From positions 62,001 through 126,000 of the forward strand of contig NZ_PGFE01000005.1 of assembly GCF_002797595.1 (NCBI RefSeq): a stretch of DNA of 64,000 bases, written 5' to 3'. This document shows, one piece after another, positions 17,542 to 26,484 of this stretch. Both the position numbers and the translations under genes were made by a program. Source of the DNA: Sediminihabitans luteus (lineage in GTDB: Bacteria; Actinomycetota; Actinomycetes; Actinomycetales; Cellulomonadaceae). Below the pieces are notes generated by a model that did no database searches, was not told the origin of the DNA, and saw only the letters and a program-made list of their open reading frames with translations. How positions within the stretch are numbered: the stretch's first letter is position 1; each line of letters begins with the position of its first letter.

Positions 17542-18591
17542 ATGGTCTCGATCTCGGACGTCGCGCGCGCCTCGGGCGTCTCGGTCTCGACGGTGTCGAA
17601 CTACCTGAACCAGCCGACCAAGGTCTCGCCGTCCACCGCGTCGCGGATCGCGCGCGCGGTGGACACGCTCGGCTACGTACCGCGGCTCTCGGCGCGCCAG
17701 CTGCGCTGGGGGCGGTCCGGGATCGTCGGCATCAGCGTCGTGAACGCGTCCAACCCGTGGTTCGCGCAGGTCGTCGAGGCCGCGGAGGCCGTCCTGGTCG
17801 AGGCGGGGCTCGCGGTCGTCGTCGGCAGCTCGCGCGAGTCCGCGAGCCGCCAGGAGAACCTCGTCGGGCTGTTCGAGCAGCTGCGGTTCGACGGCGTGCT
17901 CGTCGCACCCTCGGACGAGGACGTCGCGGGGCTCCAGGGCGTCGACCGTCGCGGGACCCCCGTGGTCCTGGTCGACCACGGCGACCCCGACGGGGTGCTG
18001 CGCGGCGTCGAGGTCGACCACCTCGCGGGCGGTCGTGCCGCGGCGGAGCACCTCGTGGGCCTCGGGCGCCGCCGGTTCGTGCTCGCCACCGGACCGACGG
18101 GCGTGCAGCAGACCGCACGACGCGAGCGCGGGTTCCGCGCCGTCGTCGAGGGCGTCGAGGGGGCGACGCTCCGCGTCGACCGGTCCGCCGACCTCGGGCT
18201 CGACGAGGGTGCGGCCGTCGCGCGGCACCTCCTCGCGCAGGGTGACCCGCCCGACGCGATCTTCGCGACCAACGACGTGCACGCGCTCGGGATCCAGCGC
18301 GCGCTCCTCGACGCAAGCGTGCGGGTGCCCGAGGACGTCGCGCTCGTGGGGTACGACGACGTCCCGTTCGCGCGCTACGCGGCCGTCCCGCTCACGTCGG
18401 TGCGCCAGCCGGCGGCCGAGATCGGCGGCACCGCGGCCCGTGCGCTCCTCGCGCGGCTCGACGCGCACCCGCCCGCCGAGGTGCCCGGGCCCGGGTCGGT
18501 GATCGCCCCGCACCTCGTGGCGCGCGCGAGCACGCTCGGGGGCGCCCCCGGTTCGCGCCCGCCCGCGATCGGTGGTCCTCTGGACCCGTGA
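17542..18591 (+). CDS. second LacI-family regulator at the end of the glycoside operon
   Basis: The protein has 349 residues, starting two bases after the GH3 stop. It has a LacI helix-turn-helix (ISDVARASGVSVSTVSNYLN, KVSPSTASRIARAV) and an effector domain with GISVVNASNPWFAQVVEAAE, AIFATNDVHALG and DVALVGYDDVPFARYAAVPL. The operon already has a divergent LacI, so a second one at its distal end is unusual. It may respond to a breakdown product, control unlinked genes, or form a feedback loop. Its TGA overlaps the GTG start of the next gene. Confidence 0.9.
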   Translation: MVSISDVARASGVSVSTVSNYLNQPTKVSPSTASRIARAVDTLGYVPRLSARQLRWGRSGIVGISVVNASNPWFAQVVEAAEAVLVEAGLAVVVGSSRESASRQENLVGLFEQLRFDGVLVAPSDEDVAGLQGVDRRGTPVVLVDHGDPDGVLRGVEVDHLAGGRAAAEHLVGLGRRRFVLATGPTGVQQTARRERGFRAVVEGVEGATLRVDRSADLGLDEGAAVARHLLAQGDPPDAIFATNDVHALGIQRALLDASVRVPEDVALVGYDDVPFARYAAVPLTSVRQPAAEIGGTAARALLARLDAHPPAEVPGPGSVIAPHLVARASTLGGAPGSRPPAIGGPLDP

Positions 18592-19706
18592 GCAGCAGCG
18601 ACGACGACCGACCCGTCCTCCGCGCCGGCCGAACCGCGTGGGCGGTCGTCGGCATCATCGTGGTCGGGCTGATCGCGTGGACGGCGCTCGCGGCGGTCTC
18701 GGGCCTCGTGATCCCGCTCGTCGTGGCGACCGTCATCGGGGTGCTGCTGCACCCGCTCGTCGACCGCATGGCGGGGTGGGGCGTACCGCGCGCGGTGGGT
18801 GCGGTGCTCGTGCTGCTGGGCCTCGGGGCGATCCTCGTCGGGGCGGTGTGGCTCACGGTCGTGGGCGTGATCGACCAGGGTTCGGAGATCGCCGCGAAGA
18901 TCACGGCGGCGTTCGGCGTGCTGGAGGACCAGTTCGCGAGCCTCGACCTCGCGTCGGTCGACCTCGACGAGACGAGCCTGGGCGACGGCGTGACGCAGAT
19001 GCTCGGCGGGCTCGCCGGGTTCTTCGGGTCCGCGTTCTCGAGCGTCGCGGCGTTCCTCGCGGGCACGCTCGTCGCGGTGTTCTTCCTGTACTTCCTGCTC
19101 GTCGACTGGGCCCGGTTCGAGTCGTGGGTCGCGACCAAGTCCGCGGTCGGCAGGACGTCGGGCGAGGCGGTCGTCGAGGAGTCGGTGACGACGCTGCGCC
19201 GGTACTTCGGGGCGTTGACGACGACGAGCGCGCTGACCGCCGTCATCATCGGGATCGGTGCGGCCGTGCTCGACGTGCCGCTCGTCATGGCGATCGCGCT
19301 CGTGACGTTCGTGACCTCGTACATCCCGTACCTCGGGGCGATCTTCTCGGGCGCGTTCGCGGTGCTCATCGCGCTCGGCTCGCAGGGCACCACGGCGGCG
19401 ATCGTGCTGCTCGTGATCATCCTGGTCGCGCAGAACGTGGTGCAGACGCTGCTGCTGACCAAGCTCACGAGCGACCGCCTGCGGCTGCACCCGATCGTGA
19501 GCCTCGGCTCGACGATCGTGGGCGCGGCGGTCGCGGGCGTGCTCGGCGCGATGCTCTCGGCGCCCGTCACGGTGATCGTGCTCGACCTCGTCGCCCACCT
19601 GCGTGGACGGCCCACGCGGGCGGCGTCCGAGGCCCTGGACGAACTGCCGGGGGACGGCGGGCGACCGTCCGACGAACCCCCGGGGAACATCGTCGCGGAA
19701 CCCTGA
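18588..19706 (+). CDS. AI-2E family (PF01594) membrane protein
   Basis: The protein has 372 residues with about eight hydrophobic segments in the pattern of the AI-2E/YdiK family: two N-terminal helices, a soluble insert near residues 90-145 (EDQFASLDLASVDLDETSLG), and a cluster with FVTSYIPYLGAIFSGAFAVL and NVVQTLLLTKL. Members include exporters and Na+/H+ antiporters as well as the namesake AI-2 exporter, so the substrate is unknown. The GTG start overlaps the LacI stop by four bases. There is no functional tie to glycoside use. A second family member lies at 33857-35224. Confidence 0.87.
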   Translation: MSSSDDDRPVLRAGRTAWAVVGIIVVGLIAWTALAAVSGLVIPLVVATVIGVLLHPLVDRMAGWGVPRAVGAVLVLLGLGAILVGAVWLTVVGVIDQGSEIAAKITAAFGVLEDQFASLDLASVDLDETSLGDGVTQMLGGLAGFFGSAFSSVAAFLAGTLVAVFFLYFLLVDWARFESWVATKSAVGRTSGEAVVEESVTTLRRYFGALTTTSALTAVIIGIGAAVLDVPLVMAIALVTFVTSYIPYLGAIFSGAFAVLIALGSQGTTAAIVLLVIILVAQNVVQTLLLTKLTSDRLRLHPIVSLGSTIVGAAVAGVLGAMLSAPVTVIVLDLVAHLRGRPTRAASEALDELPGDGGRPSDEPPGNIVAEP

Positions 19707-19739
19707 CGAGAGGGCCGAACCGGCGCAAGACTGCGGTTC

Positions 19740-20696
19740 GTGTACGACGACATCGCGACCATGGCCCGCTACGTCACCCCGCGCGGGGGCCCGCGCACGG
19801 GCACCGTCGCCGACCTCGCGCACCCGGTGGTCGTGGTCGGGGCGGCCATGCCCGTGGGCGAGCTCGAGGTCCTGTTCCGGGCCCCCGAGGTGCGCTGCGT
19901 CGCGGTCCAGGAGGAGGACGGCCCGCGCACGGGCGTCGTGTCGCGCGCGGGGCTCGCGACCGCGCTCACGGGGCGGCTCGGGTACGGGCGCGCGGTGCTC
20001 GAGCGCAAGCCCACGGGCAGCGTGACGCACTGGTCGCCGCTCGTGGTGCGGCCCGGGACGCCGGTCGCGGAGGTCGCGACGCTCGCGATGGCGCGCGGTG
20101 ACCAGCACCGGTACGAGGACGTGCTGGTCGCGGGGTCGTCGTGGGCGTCGGCGAGCACGTCCGACGTGATGCGTTCGCTCGTCGCGTCGCTCGCGGAGCG
20201 CACGACGCACGACCCCGCGACGCGGCTCGCGACGCGCGGCGCGACGTGGCAGGCGCTCGCGCACCGGTGCTCGATGGTCGGCGCGAGCGGCACGCGCGTC
20301 GTGCTCGTGCTTCTCGACGTGCAGGGCATGGCGCACGTCAACGCGGCCCACGGCGAGCGCACGGGCGACGCGGTGCTCGCCGAGGTGGCCGCGCGGCTCA
20401 CCGCCGCGCTGCCCCGCGGCTGCGAGGCCGGCCGCGTCGACGGCGACCGGTTCGCGGTGCTCGCGACCCTCCCGGCGATGGACGACGTCCAGGCCGCGGC
20501 GTCGGCCGAGAGCCTGCGCCGGCACCTCGTGGCCGGGGCGCAGGGTGCGGTGCGGTGCGCCCCCGGGCTCGTGGTCGCGCTGCACTCGTCGGTCGTGTGG
20601 TCGGTCGCCGCGGGCGCGAGCGCCGAGGACCTCATCCACGAGGGCGAGCGGCGCCTCGTGCTCGGTGCGCGCCCCGCGGGGCTCGCGGCGTCCTGA
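19740..20696 (+). CDS. CBS-domain protein fused to a degenerate GGDEF domain
   Basis: The protein has 318 residues. About residues 15-135 look like a CBS pair (DLAHPVVVVGAAMPVGELEV; THWSPLVVRPGTPVAEVATL). Residues 175-310 follow the GGDEF fold (VVLVLLDVQGMAHVNAAHGE, TGDAVLAEVAARL, EAGRVDGDRFAVLATL). The metal-binding DxD is DVQ, and the GGDEF signature is DGDRF with Arg replacing the key Glu, so diguanylate cyclase activity is not expected. A nucleotide- or c-di-GMP-sensing or protein-binding role is more likely. The GTG start at 19740 lacks a strong ribosome-binding site; ATG 19761 is an alternative. Confidence 0.7.
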   Translation: MYDDIATMARYVTPRGGPRTGTVADLAHPVVVVGAAMPVGELEVLFRAPEVRCVAVQEEDGPRTGVVSRAGLATALTGRLGYGRAVLERKPTGSVTHWSPLVVRPGTPVAEVATLAMARGDQHRYEDVLVAGSSWASASTSDVMRSLVASLAERTTHDPATRLATRGATWQALAHRCSMVGASGTRVVLVLLDVQGMAHVNAAHGERTGDAVLAEVAARLTAALPRGCEAGRVDGDRFAVLATLPAMDDVQAAASAESLRRHLVAGAQGAVRCAPGLVVALHSSVVWSVAAGASAEDLIHEGERRLVLGARPAGLAAS

Positions 20697-20709
20697 CGCG
20701 CGGCGCGCC

Positions 20710-23700
20710 TCAGGACCGCCGGCGCCTGCGGGCCACGACCGCGAGCAGTGCCCCGCCCGCGAGCAGCGCGGCGGCCACGGCTGCGAGCGCCTCGGTGTCG
20801 CTCCCCGTGCGGGGGAGTCCGCCGCCGGTGCCGCTCGGCGGCGGAGCGTCCGTCCCGGGGACGGACGTCGGGGGGACGTCCGTCGGAGGAACTGTGGTCG
20901 GCGGGGCCGGGGTGGGAGGCATCGTGGTCGGGTCGTCCGTGGGCGTGGGCGTGGGCGTGGGCGTGGGGGTGGGCGTGGGCGTGGGGGTCACGACGGGCGT
21001 GTCGGTCGTGCACGCGTCGTCCGCGACGCACGAGCCGCCGGACCCGGGCGTCACGACGTTCACGAGGGTCCCGTCCCCGCCGTCGGGGTCGTCGACCACG
21101 GCCGTGTAGGTCACGGTCGCGGTGCCGCCCACGTCGAGCGGCCCGTCCCAGCGCAGCACGGGGGCGGCGTAGGACGTCGTCCCCGCGGTCGTGTCGACCG
21201 CGCCGAGGGTCGCGTCGTCGAGGACGTCGGTCAGGTCGTCCTCGAACGACGCCGGGTCGTCCGCGGTGTACGGGGCGTCGCCCGCGTTGGTCACGGTCAC
21301 GGTGTAGGTGACCGTCCCGCCGGGCTCGACCTGCGCGGGGGCGGCGGTCTTCTCGACCGTGAAGCCGCGCACGGGCGTGACCGTGGCGCACGACGGCTGG
21401 TCGTCGGGCACGCAGCGCGACTCGGGCGGTCCCGCGGCCGTGTTGACGAGGTTCCCGTCCCCGGCGTCCGGGTCGCCGACGACCACCTGGTACGTGATCG
21501 TCGCGGACGCACCGACGTCGAGCGGTCCGGTCCAGCGCAGCTCGGGCGCCTCGTAGCCGACGGCCCCGCTGGTCGCGTCCGCGCCCGCGTACGTCGCGTC
21601 GTCGAGCACGTCGCTCAGGTCGTCCGTCACGACGGCGGGCCGTGCGGGCCCGTAGGCGACCAGGCCGGTGTTGGTCACGGTCAGGGTGTACGTCACGGTG
21701 TCGCCCGGGTCGGCGTAGGCCACGTCGGCGACCTTGGTGAGCTCGAGCGCGCGGGGCGGGATCGCGACCCGGCAGCCGTCCTCGAGGCCCGTGCGGCAGG
21801 TCGACCCGGCGGGCCCCGTCACGGTGTTGACGGCCGTGCCGTCGCCGTCGCCCGGGTCGTCGACGACGACCGTGTACGTGACGGTCGCGGTCGCCCCCAC
21901 GGCGAGCGCGCCCTCCCAGTGCAGCACGGGCGCCGCGTAGGTCGCGGTGCCGGAGGTCGCGGTCGCGGTGCCGTCGAACGTCGCGTCGTCGAGCACGTCG
22001 CCCAGGTCGTCGTCGAACGTCGCGGGGTCGTCGGCGGTGTAGGCGGCCGTCCCCGTGTTCTCGACGGTCACGGTGTACGTGACCTCCTCGCCCGGCACGA
22101 GGTCCTGCGTCGGCCCGGCCGACTTGAGGATGCGGAGCGAGCGCACGAGCGTGGTCGTGGTGCAGCGGTCGTCGTCGCCCCCGGCCGCGCAGTTCGACTC
22201 GTCGGGGCCGGTGACGACGTTGGTGAGCGTCGCGTCACCGCCCGGCGGGTCGTCGACCGTGACCGAGTACGTGACGGTCGCGGTCGCGCCCACGGCGAGC
22301 GGGCCCGACCACGCGAGCTCGGGCAGCCCGGTGACGTCGACCGTGCCGGCGTCCGCGGTCGCGCCGTCGAACGTCGCGTCGTCGAGCACCGCGCCCAGGT
22401 CGTCGGTGAAGGTCGCGGGGTCGTCGTCGGTGTACGGGACGGTCCCGGTGTTCTCGACGGTCACGACGTAGTCGACCGTGCCGCCGGGGACGACCGTCGC
22501 GGGGGACGACGACTTGGTGATCTCGAGCGCGCGCACGTCGCTGCCGTCGGTGAACTCGACGGTCGCGTCGGCGGGGGGCAGCAGGCCCGTGAGGTCGCTG
22601 ATCTGCCCGGGGCCGTTGGTGTAGCCGGCCGCGGTCGCGGAGGTGACGTCGACCGTGAGGGTGCACGAGACGAACCCGTCGTCGAGCCCGGGCCCGGAGA
22701 CGGTGAGCGACGTCGCGCCGGGCGACGGTCCCCAGAAGAACGTGCCGCACGTGTCGCTCGCGTTCGCCGGGTCGGCGACGACGAGCCCGTCGGGCAGGGT
22801 GTCGGTGAACGAGTAGGGGGGCTTCGCGCCGAGGTCCGACGTGTTGGTGATCGTGAACGTCAGCGTCGAGGAGGTCCCGACCGGCGTCACGGTCGGCGAG
22901 AACGCCTTGTCGAGCTGGGGCGTGACCTCCTCGACCACGATGTCGTCGATCGCGAAGTCGTTGCCCTGGCTCGCACCGACGCCGTCGCGCAGGCGCAGCG
23001 AGTAGGTCTCGCCGGGGACGAGCGTGCCGATCAGCGCCGACGTGAACGTCGCGACGGCGACGGTGATCTCCTCGCCGTCGGGCGTCGTGACCGTCCGGGT
23101 CGGCCCGTCGCACGGTGTCACGGTCGGCACGTACGACGCGTCGGGCACCACGGTCTCGGTGCCGGACGAGTCGACGAGCGAGACCTGGAGCTCGGCGGTC
23201 GACGACCCGCAGTTCATGCCGGCGGCCACGGCCGAGATCCGCACCAGGCCGCCTTCGGGGGGCATCGTGAAGATCGGCGCGGTCTCGGAGACCACGAGGT
23301 TCGGGTCGGCGACCGTCGCGGCCGTGTAGCTCGCCTGGACGGCGTTGGTCGTCGGGTCGGCGACGCCCTGGCTCTCGCCGATCGCGATGGCCATGCCCTG
23401 CATGTGGTCGAAGCTCTGCTCGGGGGTCTCGACCACGGGGCTCGCCTCGGAGCAGTCCTCCGCGCCCTGCACCGTGGTCGCGTCGAGCACGAACCCGTTG
23501 CAGTTGGCGCGGTCGGCCCAGGCGGGGTCGGCCGCGTAGGTCGTCGCCCCCACGTAGTCGGGCAGCAGGAGGTTCGGCCCGTCGCCCGCGGCCTCGAAGT
23601 CCTCGCCGAACAGCAGGATCGGGTCGTCGGGGGTGCCGGGGCTCCCGGCGGCCGCGAGCGCTGGCAGGGGGGTGGTGGCGCCGAGCGTGCCGGCGAGGAG

Positions 23701-23808
23701 CGTGCCGGCCAGCACGGTCAGCGCGGTGGCGGCGGCCGTCGTGCGGCGGGCGGCGGAGGGCTGGGGCGCGGTCGGGCGGGGCCCGGGGGTGCGTCGCAGG
23801 ACGGACAT
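20710..23808 (-). CDS. LPXTG-anchored surface protein with four DUF11-type repeats
   Basis: The protein has 1032 residues. The signal peptide (hydrophobic core near 25-45) probably ends at the AAA near 52-54. Next come an N-terminal globular domain (FEAAGDGPNLLLPDYVGATT; ADRANCNGFVLDA) and a DUF7933-like section (LDKAFSPTVTPVGTSSTLTF). Four repeats of about 125-140 residues follow (ITKSSSPATVVPGGTVDYVV onward), then a Thr-Pro-rich wall-spanning stretch, LPRTG at 998-1002, a hydrophobic helix and RRRRRS. Sortase-dependent wall anchoring is expected; no sortase lies in the window. It is the smallest of three paralogues here. GAGGTG precedes ATG 23808; the frame extends upstream without a better start. 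Confidence 0.88.
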   Translation of the reverse strand: MSVLRRTPGPRPTAPQPSAARRTTAAATALTVLAGTLLAGTLGATTPLPALAAAGSPGTPDDPILLFGEDFEAAGDGPNLLLPDYVGATTYAADPAWADRANCNGFVLDATTVQGAEDCSEASPVVETPEQSFDHMQGMAIAIGESQGVADPTTNAVQASYTAATVADPNLVVSETAPIFTMPPEGGLVRISAVAAGMNCGSSTAELQVSLVDSSGTETVVPDASYVPTVTPCDGPTRTVTTPDGEEITVAVATFTSALIGTLVPGETYSLRLRDGVGASQGNDFAIDDIVVEEVTPQLDKAFSPTVTPVGTSSTLTFTITNTSDLGAKPPYSFTDTLPDGLVVADPANASDTCGTFFWGPSPGATSLTVSGPGLDDGFVSCTLTVDVTSATAAGYTNGPGQISDLTGLLPPADATVEFTDGSDVRALEITKSSSPATVVPGGTVDYVVTVENTGTVPYTDDDPATFTDDLGAVLDDATFDGATADAGTVDVTGLPELAWSGPLAVGATATVTYSVTVDDPPGGDATLTNVVTGPDESNCAAGGDDDRCTTTTLVRSLRILKSAGPTQDLVPGEEVTYTVTVENTGTAAYTADDPATFDDDLGDVLDDATFDGTATATSGTATYAAPVLHWEGALAVGATATVTYTVVVDDPGDGDGTAVNTVTGPAGSTCRTGLEDGCRVAIPPRALELTKVADVAYADPGDTVTYTLTVTNTGLVAYGPARPAVVTDDLSDVLDDATYAGADATSGAVGYEAPELRWTGPLDVGASATITYQVVVGDPDAGDGNLVNTAAGPPESRCVPDDQPSCATVTPVRGFTVEKTAAPAQVEPGGTVTYTVTVTNAGDAPYTADDPASFEDDLTDVLDDATLGAVDTTAGTTSYAAPVLRWDGPLDVGGTATVTYTAVVDDPDGGDGTLVNVVTPGSGGSCVADDACTTDTPVVTPTPTPTPTPTPTPTPTDDPTTMPPTPAPPTTVPPTDVPPTSVPGTDAPPPSGTGGGLPRTGSDTEALAAVAAALLAGGALLAVVARRRRRS
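20939..20986 (-). repeat. eight hexamer copies encoding the Thr-Pro stalk
   Basis: Eight tandem copies of GTGGGC (two are GTGGGG) on the plus strand encode (Thr-Pro)n in the wall-spanning part of the DUF11 protein. A six-base unit changes stalk length by two residues without shifting the frame. Confidence 0.85.
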
Positions 23809-23890
23809 CGTCACCTCGTTCGTTCGGTCTGCTCGCACCCACCCTGGCACCGACCGCGGTTCGCGCCACCGGAAGCCGTTCCGACGACGC

Positions 23891-23941
23891 CCCATACCTT
23901 GTGCTGCTAGGGTAGTGATCCCTAGCAGCACAAGGTATGGG
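23891..23941. promoter_or_regulatory. perfect 22-bp inverted repeat with 7-bp spacer (PadR operator candidate)
   Basis: The left arm is 23891-23912 and the right arm its exact reverse complement at 23920-23941, around TAGTGAT. The arm core is ACCTTGTGCTGCTAGGG. It lies five bases before the PadR start and 82 bp upstream of the divergent DUF11 surface gene. PadR proteins usually bind dyads over their own promoters, so autoregulation is likely. Control of the surface protein too is possible. As RNA the arms would also form a very stable hairpin in the PadR leader. Confidence 0.75.
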
Positions 23942-23946
23942 AGTGC

Positions 23947-24327
23947 GTGGTGCACATCGACAAGGACCTCGTCGCCGCCTCGGCGACGCCGCTCGTGCTC
24001 GGCATCCTCGCCGACGGCGAGTCGTACGGCTACGCGATCGTCAAGCGCGTGCACGAGCTCTCGGGCGGCCGCATGCAGTGGACCGACGGCATGCTCTACC
24101 CCCTGCTCCACCGCCTCGAAAGGCTGGGCCTGGTCGAGGCGACGTGGGGGGTGTCGGACGTCGGTCGGCGGCGCAAGCACTACGCGATCACGCCCGCGGG
24201 GCGGGCCGCGCTCGTCGAGCGCCAGGAGCAGTGGGCCGTCGTCGCCGACGCGCTGCGCCAGGTGTGGGACGCGACCGTCGCGGCGCCCGTGCGCCCCTCG
24301 GCCCGGACCGCGCAGGGACTCGCCTGA
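23947..24327 (+). CDS. PadR-family transcriptional regulator
   Basis: The protein has 126 residues. The winged helix-turn-helix is clear (PLVLGILADGESYGYAIVKR, WTDGMLYPLLHRLERLGLVE, RRRKHYAITPAGRAAL) with a short C-terminal dimer helix. GTG codons at 23947 and 23950 are both possible starts. Its stop overlaps the next ATG by one base (TGATG). PadR plus a permease-prefix membrane protein is a common actinobacterial and Firmicute pairing, usually induced by membrane or antibiotic stress. The large inverted repeat directly upstream is probably its operator. Confidence 0.9.
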   Translation: MVHIDKDLVAASATPLVLGILADGESYGYAIVKRVHELSGGRMQWTDGMLYPLLHRLERLGLVEATWGVSDVGRRRKHYAITPAGRAALVERQEQWAVVADALRQVWDATVAAPVRPSARTAQGLA

Positions 24328-25667
24328 TGGACGCCGGCCTCGAGGCGCAGATCGACCAGTGGCGCGGCTACGTGCGGCGGCACCGCGCGATCGCGGCGTC
24401 CGACGTCGACGAGATGGAGGACCACCTGCGGGGCCAGGTCGACGACCTGCGGGCCACGGGCCTCGACGACGACGAGGCGTTCCTCGTCGCGGTGCGCCGC
24501 ATGGGCGCGCTCGACGCGGTCTCGCGCGAGTTCGCGCGCGAGCACTCGGAGCGGCTGTGGAAGCAGCTCGTCCTGGTCCCGGGGGCGGACGACGCGGGCG
24601 ACGGCCCGCGGTGGCGTGAGCTCGCGGTCGTGCTGGGGTTCGCGGTCGGGGCGGGCGTCGCGGTGCGCCTCGGCCTGACGCTGCTGCCCGAGGACGTGCT
24701 CGCGCGGTTCGTCACGTTCCTCGTGCTGCCGTTCCTCGGCGGCTACCTGGGCTGGAAGCGGCGGATCGGCGTGCGCACGGTGCTCGCGGTCGTCGCGCCC
24801 GCCGTGGTGCTCGCGCTCGTGCTCGCGCTGTACCCCTTCGCGGCGGGCGGCTCGACCGAGGTGATCGCGGCGCTGCACGCGCCCGTGGTGCTGTGGGGGC
24901 TGCTCGGCGTGGTCTACGTGGGCGGGCGCTGGAGGTCGCACCCGGGACGCATGGACTTCGTGCGGTTCACGGGCGAGCTCGCGGTGTACGTCGCGCTGCT
25001 CGCGCTCGGCGGGGGAGTGCTCGTGGGGCTCACGGCCGCGACGGTCTCGCTCGCGGGCGGCGACCTCGAGACCGTGATGGGCGAGTGGATCATGCCGTTC
25101 GCCGTCCCGGGGGCCGTGGTCGTCGCGGCCTGGCTCGTCGAGGCCAAGCAGGCGGTCGTCGAGAACATCGCGCCCGTGCTCACCCGCGTCTTCACGCCGC
25201 TGACGATCGTGATGCTCGTCGGCCTGGCCGTGGTGCTGCTCGGCGCGGGCGACCTCGCGGACGTCGAGCGCGAGCTGCTGATCCTGCTCGACGCGATCCT
25301 CGTGCTCGTGCTGTGCCTGCTGCTGTACTCGATCTCGGCGCGCGACCCGCTCGCCCCGCCCGGCGTCTCGGACCGCCTGCAGCTCGTGCTCGTGGGCGTC
25401 GCGCTCGTGGTCGACGCGGTCGCGCTGACCGCGATGGCGAGCCGCATCGCGGAGTTCGGCGCGAGCCCCAACAAGGTCGTCGCGCTCGGCCTCAACCTCC
25501 TGCTGCTCGTGCACCTCGTGCGCGCGGGATGGCTCGGCCTCGGGTTCGTGCGCGGCCGGCGCCCGTTCGACGACGCGTCGCGCTGGCAGACGACGTACCT
25601 ACCCGTGTACGCGGTGTGGGCCGCGGGCGTGGTGCTGGTGCTGCCGCCGGTGGTCGGATTCGTCTGA
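24327..25667 (+). CDS. polytopic membrane protein with N-terminal permease-prefix domain
   Basis: The protein has 446 residues. About 1-80 form a soluble helical domain of the permease prefix 1 type (IDQWRGYVRRHRAIAASDVD, EDHLRGQVDDLRATG, RRMGALDAVSREF). About nine to ten hydrophobic segments follow (LVLPFLGGYLGW, VLAVVAPAVVLALVLAL, LTIVMLVGLAVVLLGAG). No catalytic motif is visible. The prefix domain is typical of proteins encoded next to PadR regulators. It is translationally coupled to PadR, so a shared stress-response or transport role is likely but unproven. AT-richer sequence at 25733-25795 beyond its end probably holds the promoter of the next gene. Confidence 0.78.
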   Translation: MDAGLEAQIDQWRGYVRRHRAIAASDVDEMEDHLRGQVDDLRATGLDDDEAFLVAVRRMGALDAVSREFAREHSERLWKQLVLVPGADDAGDGPRWRELAVVLGFAVGAGVAVRLGLTLLPEDVLARFVTFLVLPFLGGYLGWKRRIGVRTVLAVVAPAVVLALVLALYPFAAGGSTEVIAALHAPVVLWGLLGVVYVGGRWRSHPGRMDFVRFTGELAVYVALLALGGGVLVGLTAATVSLAGGDLETVMGEWIMPFAVPGAVVVAAWLVEAKQAVVENIAPVLTRVFTPLTIVMLVGLAVVLLGAGDLADVERELLILLDAILVLVLCLLLYSISARDPLAPPGVSDRLQLVLVGVALVVDAVALTAMASRIAEFGASPNKVVALGLNLLLLVHLVRAGWLGLGFVRGRRPFDDASRWQTTYLPVYAVWAAGVVLVLPPVVGFV

Positions 25668-25937
25668 GCCAGGCTCGTCTGATCCCCACGATCTCGCGGC
25701 TCCGGCGGTGCGCGGGGTGGTGAGCGCCACAGGGTTGTGCATTGATTCACAAACTCTGTTGCCATATCGTTATCTCCATAGCCCGACGAATGGCCGGCCG
25801 CTCCATGGCCGTGTGCTAATGGGCACGAGGTGCGGAATGCGGTGTCGGCCCCCGCCTCGACAGCTTGCCGAACCCCCGAGACTCCGGGCGGCGTGACGGA
25901 CACCCTCGCCGCGCCCGGCCACGAGAGCGAGAGCACC

Positions 25938-26468
25938 ATGACTGCTGAGACCCCGACCGTCGAGACCACCCAGGACCGCCGCCGCAAGGCCGCCAAGATC
26001 TCCCTCGCCGCGATCGCCCTGCTGGGCATCGGCGCCGCCGCGACGTCGGCCGCGTGGAGCGACGACGTGTGGTTCGGCGGCACCGCGAACGCCGGCACCT
26101 TCGAGGTGCAGGGCTCGCTCGACGGCACCACCTGGACCGACGCCGACGACGAGGCGACCTCGATCGCGATCCCCGACAGCGAGCTCGAGGGCCTCGTGCC
26201 GGGCGAGACCCGCACCGTGACCCTGTACCTGAAGAACGCGAGCGACGTGACCGCGACCCTCGCCCCCGACGCGGCCGTGACCACCGCGGGCGACGTCTTC
26301 GCCGGCAGCAACCCCGCGCTCGTCGACGTCGAGACGATCGCCGACCCGGAGCTCGACGCCGACGAGGAGACCTCGGTCGACCTCACCGTCACGACCCCCG
26401 AGAACTGGGGCGACACCTACCAGGGCACCGACGGCACGATCGTCGTGACCTTCCAGGCCCAGTCCTGA
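25938..26468 (+). CDS. secreted protein with SipW-dependent-type signal (TasA/CalY-like)
   Basis: The protein has 176 residues. A basic N-region (QDRRRKAAK) precedes a hydrophobic core (ISLAAIALLGIGAAATSA) and the AAWSDDVWFGGTANAGTF pattern typical of SipW-dependent signal peptides, with cleavage near residue 38-40. The mature chain of about 135 residues is acidic and beta-rich (GLVPGETRTVTLYLKNASDV), like the TasA/camelysin fold that forms biofilm matrix fibres. The matching peptidase gene begins 63 bp downstream. ATG 25938 was preferred over an in-frame upstream ATG at 25830 because it gives a normal signal peptide. Upstream 25668-25937 contains no other gene. Confidence 0.8.
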   Translation: MTAETPTVETTQDRRRKAAKISLAAIALLGIGAAATSAAWSDDVWFGGTANAGTFEVQGSLDGTTWTDADDEATSIAIPDSELEGLVPGETRTVTLYLKNASDVTATLAPDAAVTTAGDVFAGSNPALVDVETIADPELDADEETSVDLTVTTPENWGDTYQGTDGTIVVTFQAQS

Positions 26469-26484
26469 CCCCGGCCCTCGGCCG

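Noticed and set aside
20939-20986. Hexamer repeat as a phase-variation switch.
   Set aside because: The unit is six bases, so slippage adds or removes Thr-Pro pairs but cannot turn the frame on or off.
23809-24180. Extension of the leftward DUF11 protein upstream of 23808.
   Set aside because: It would cross the inverted repeat and the PadR gene and bury the signal peptide. ATG 23808 has a ribosome-binding site and gives a normal signal peptide.
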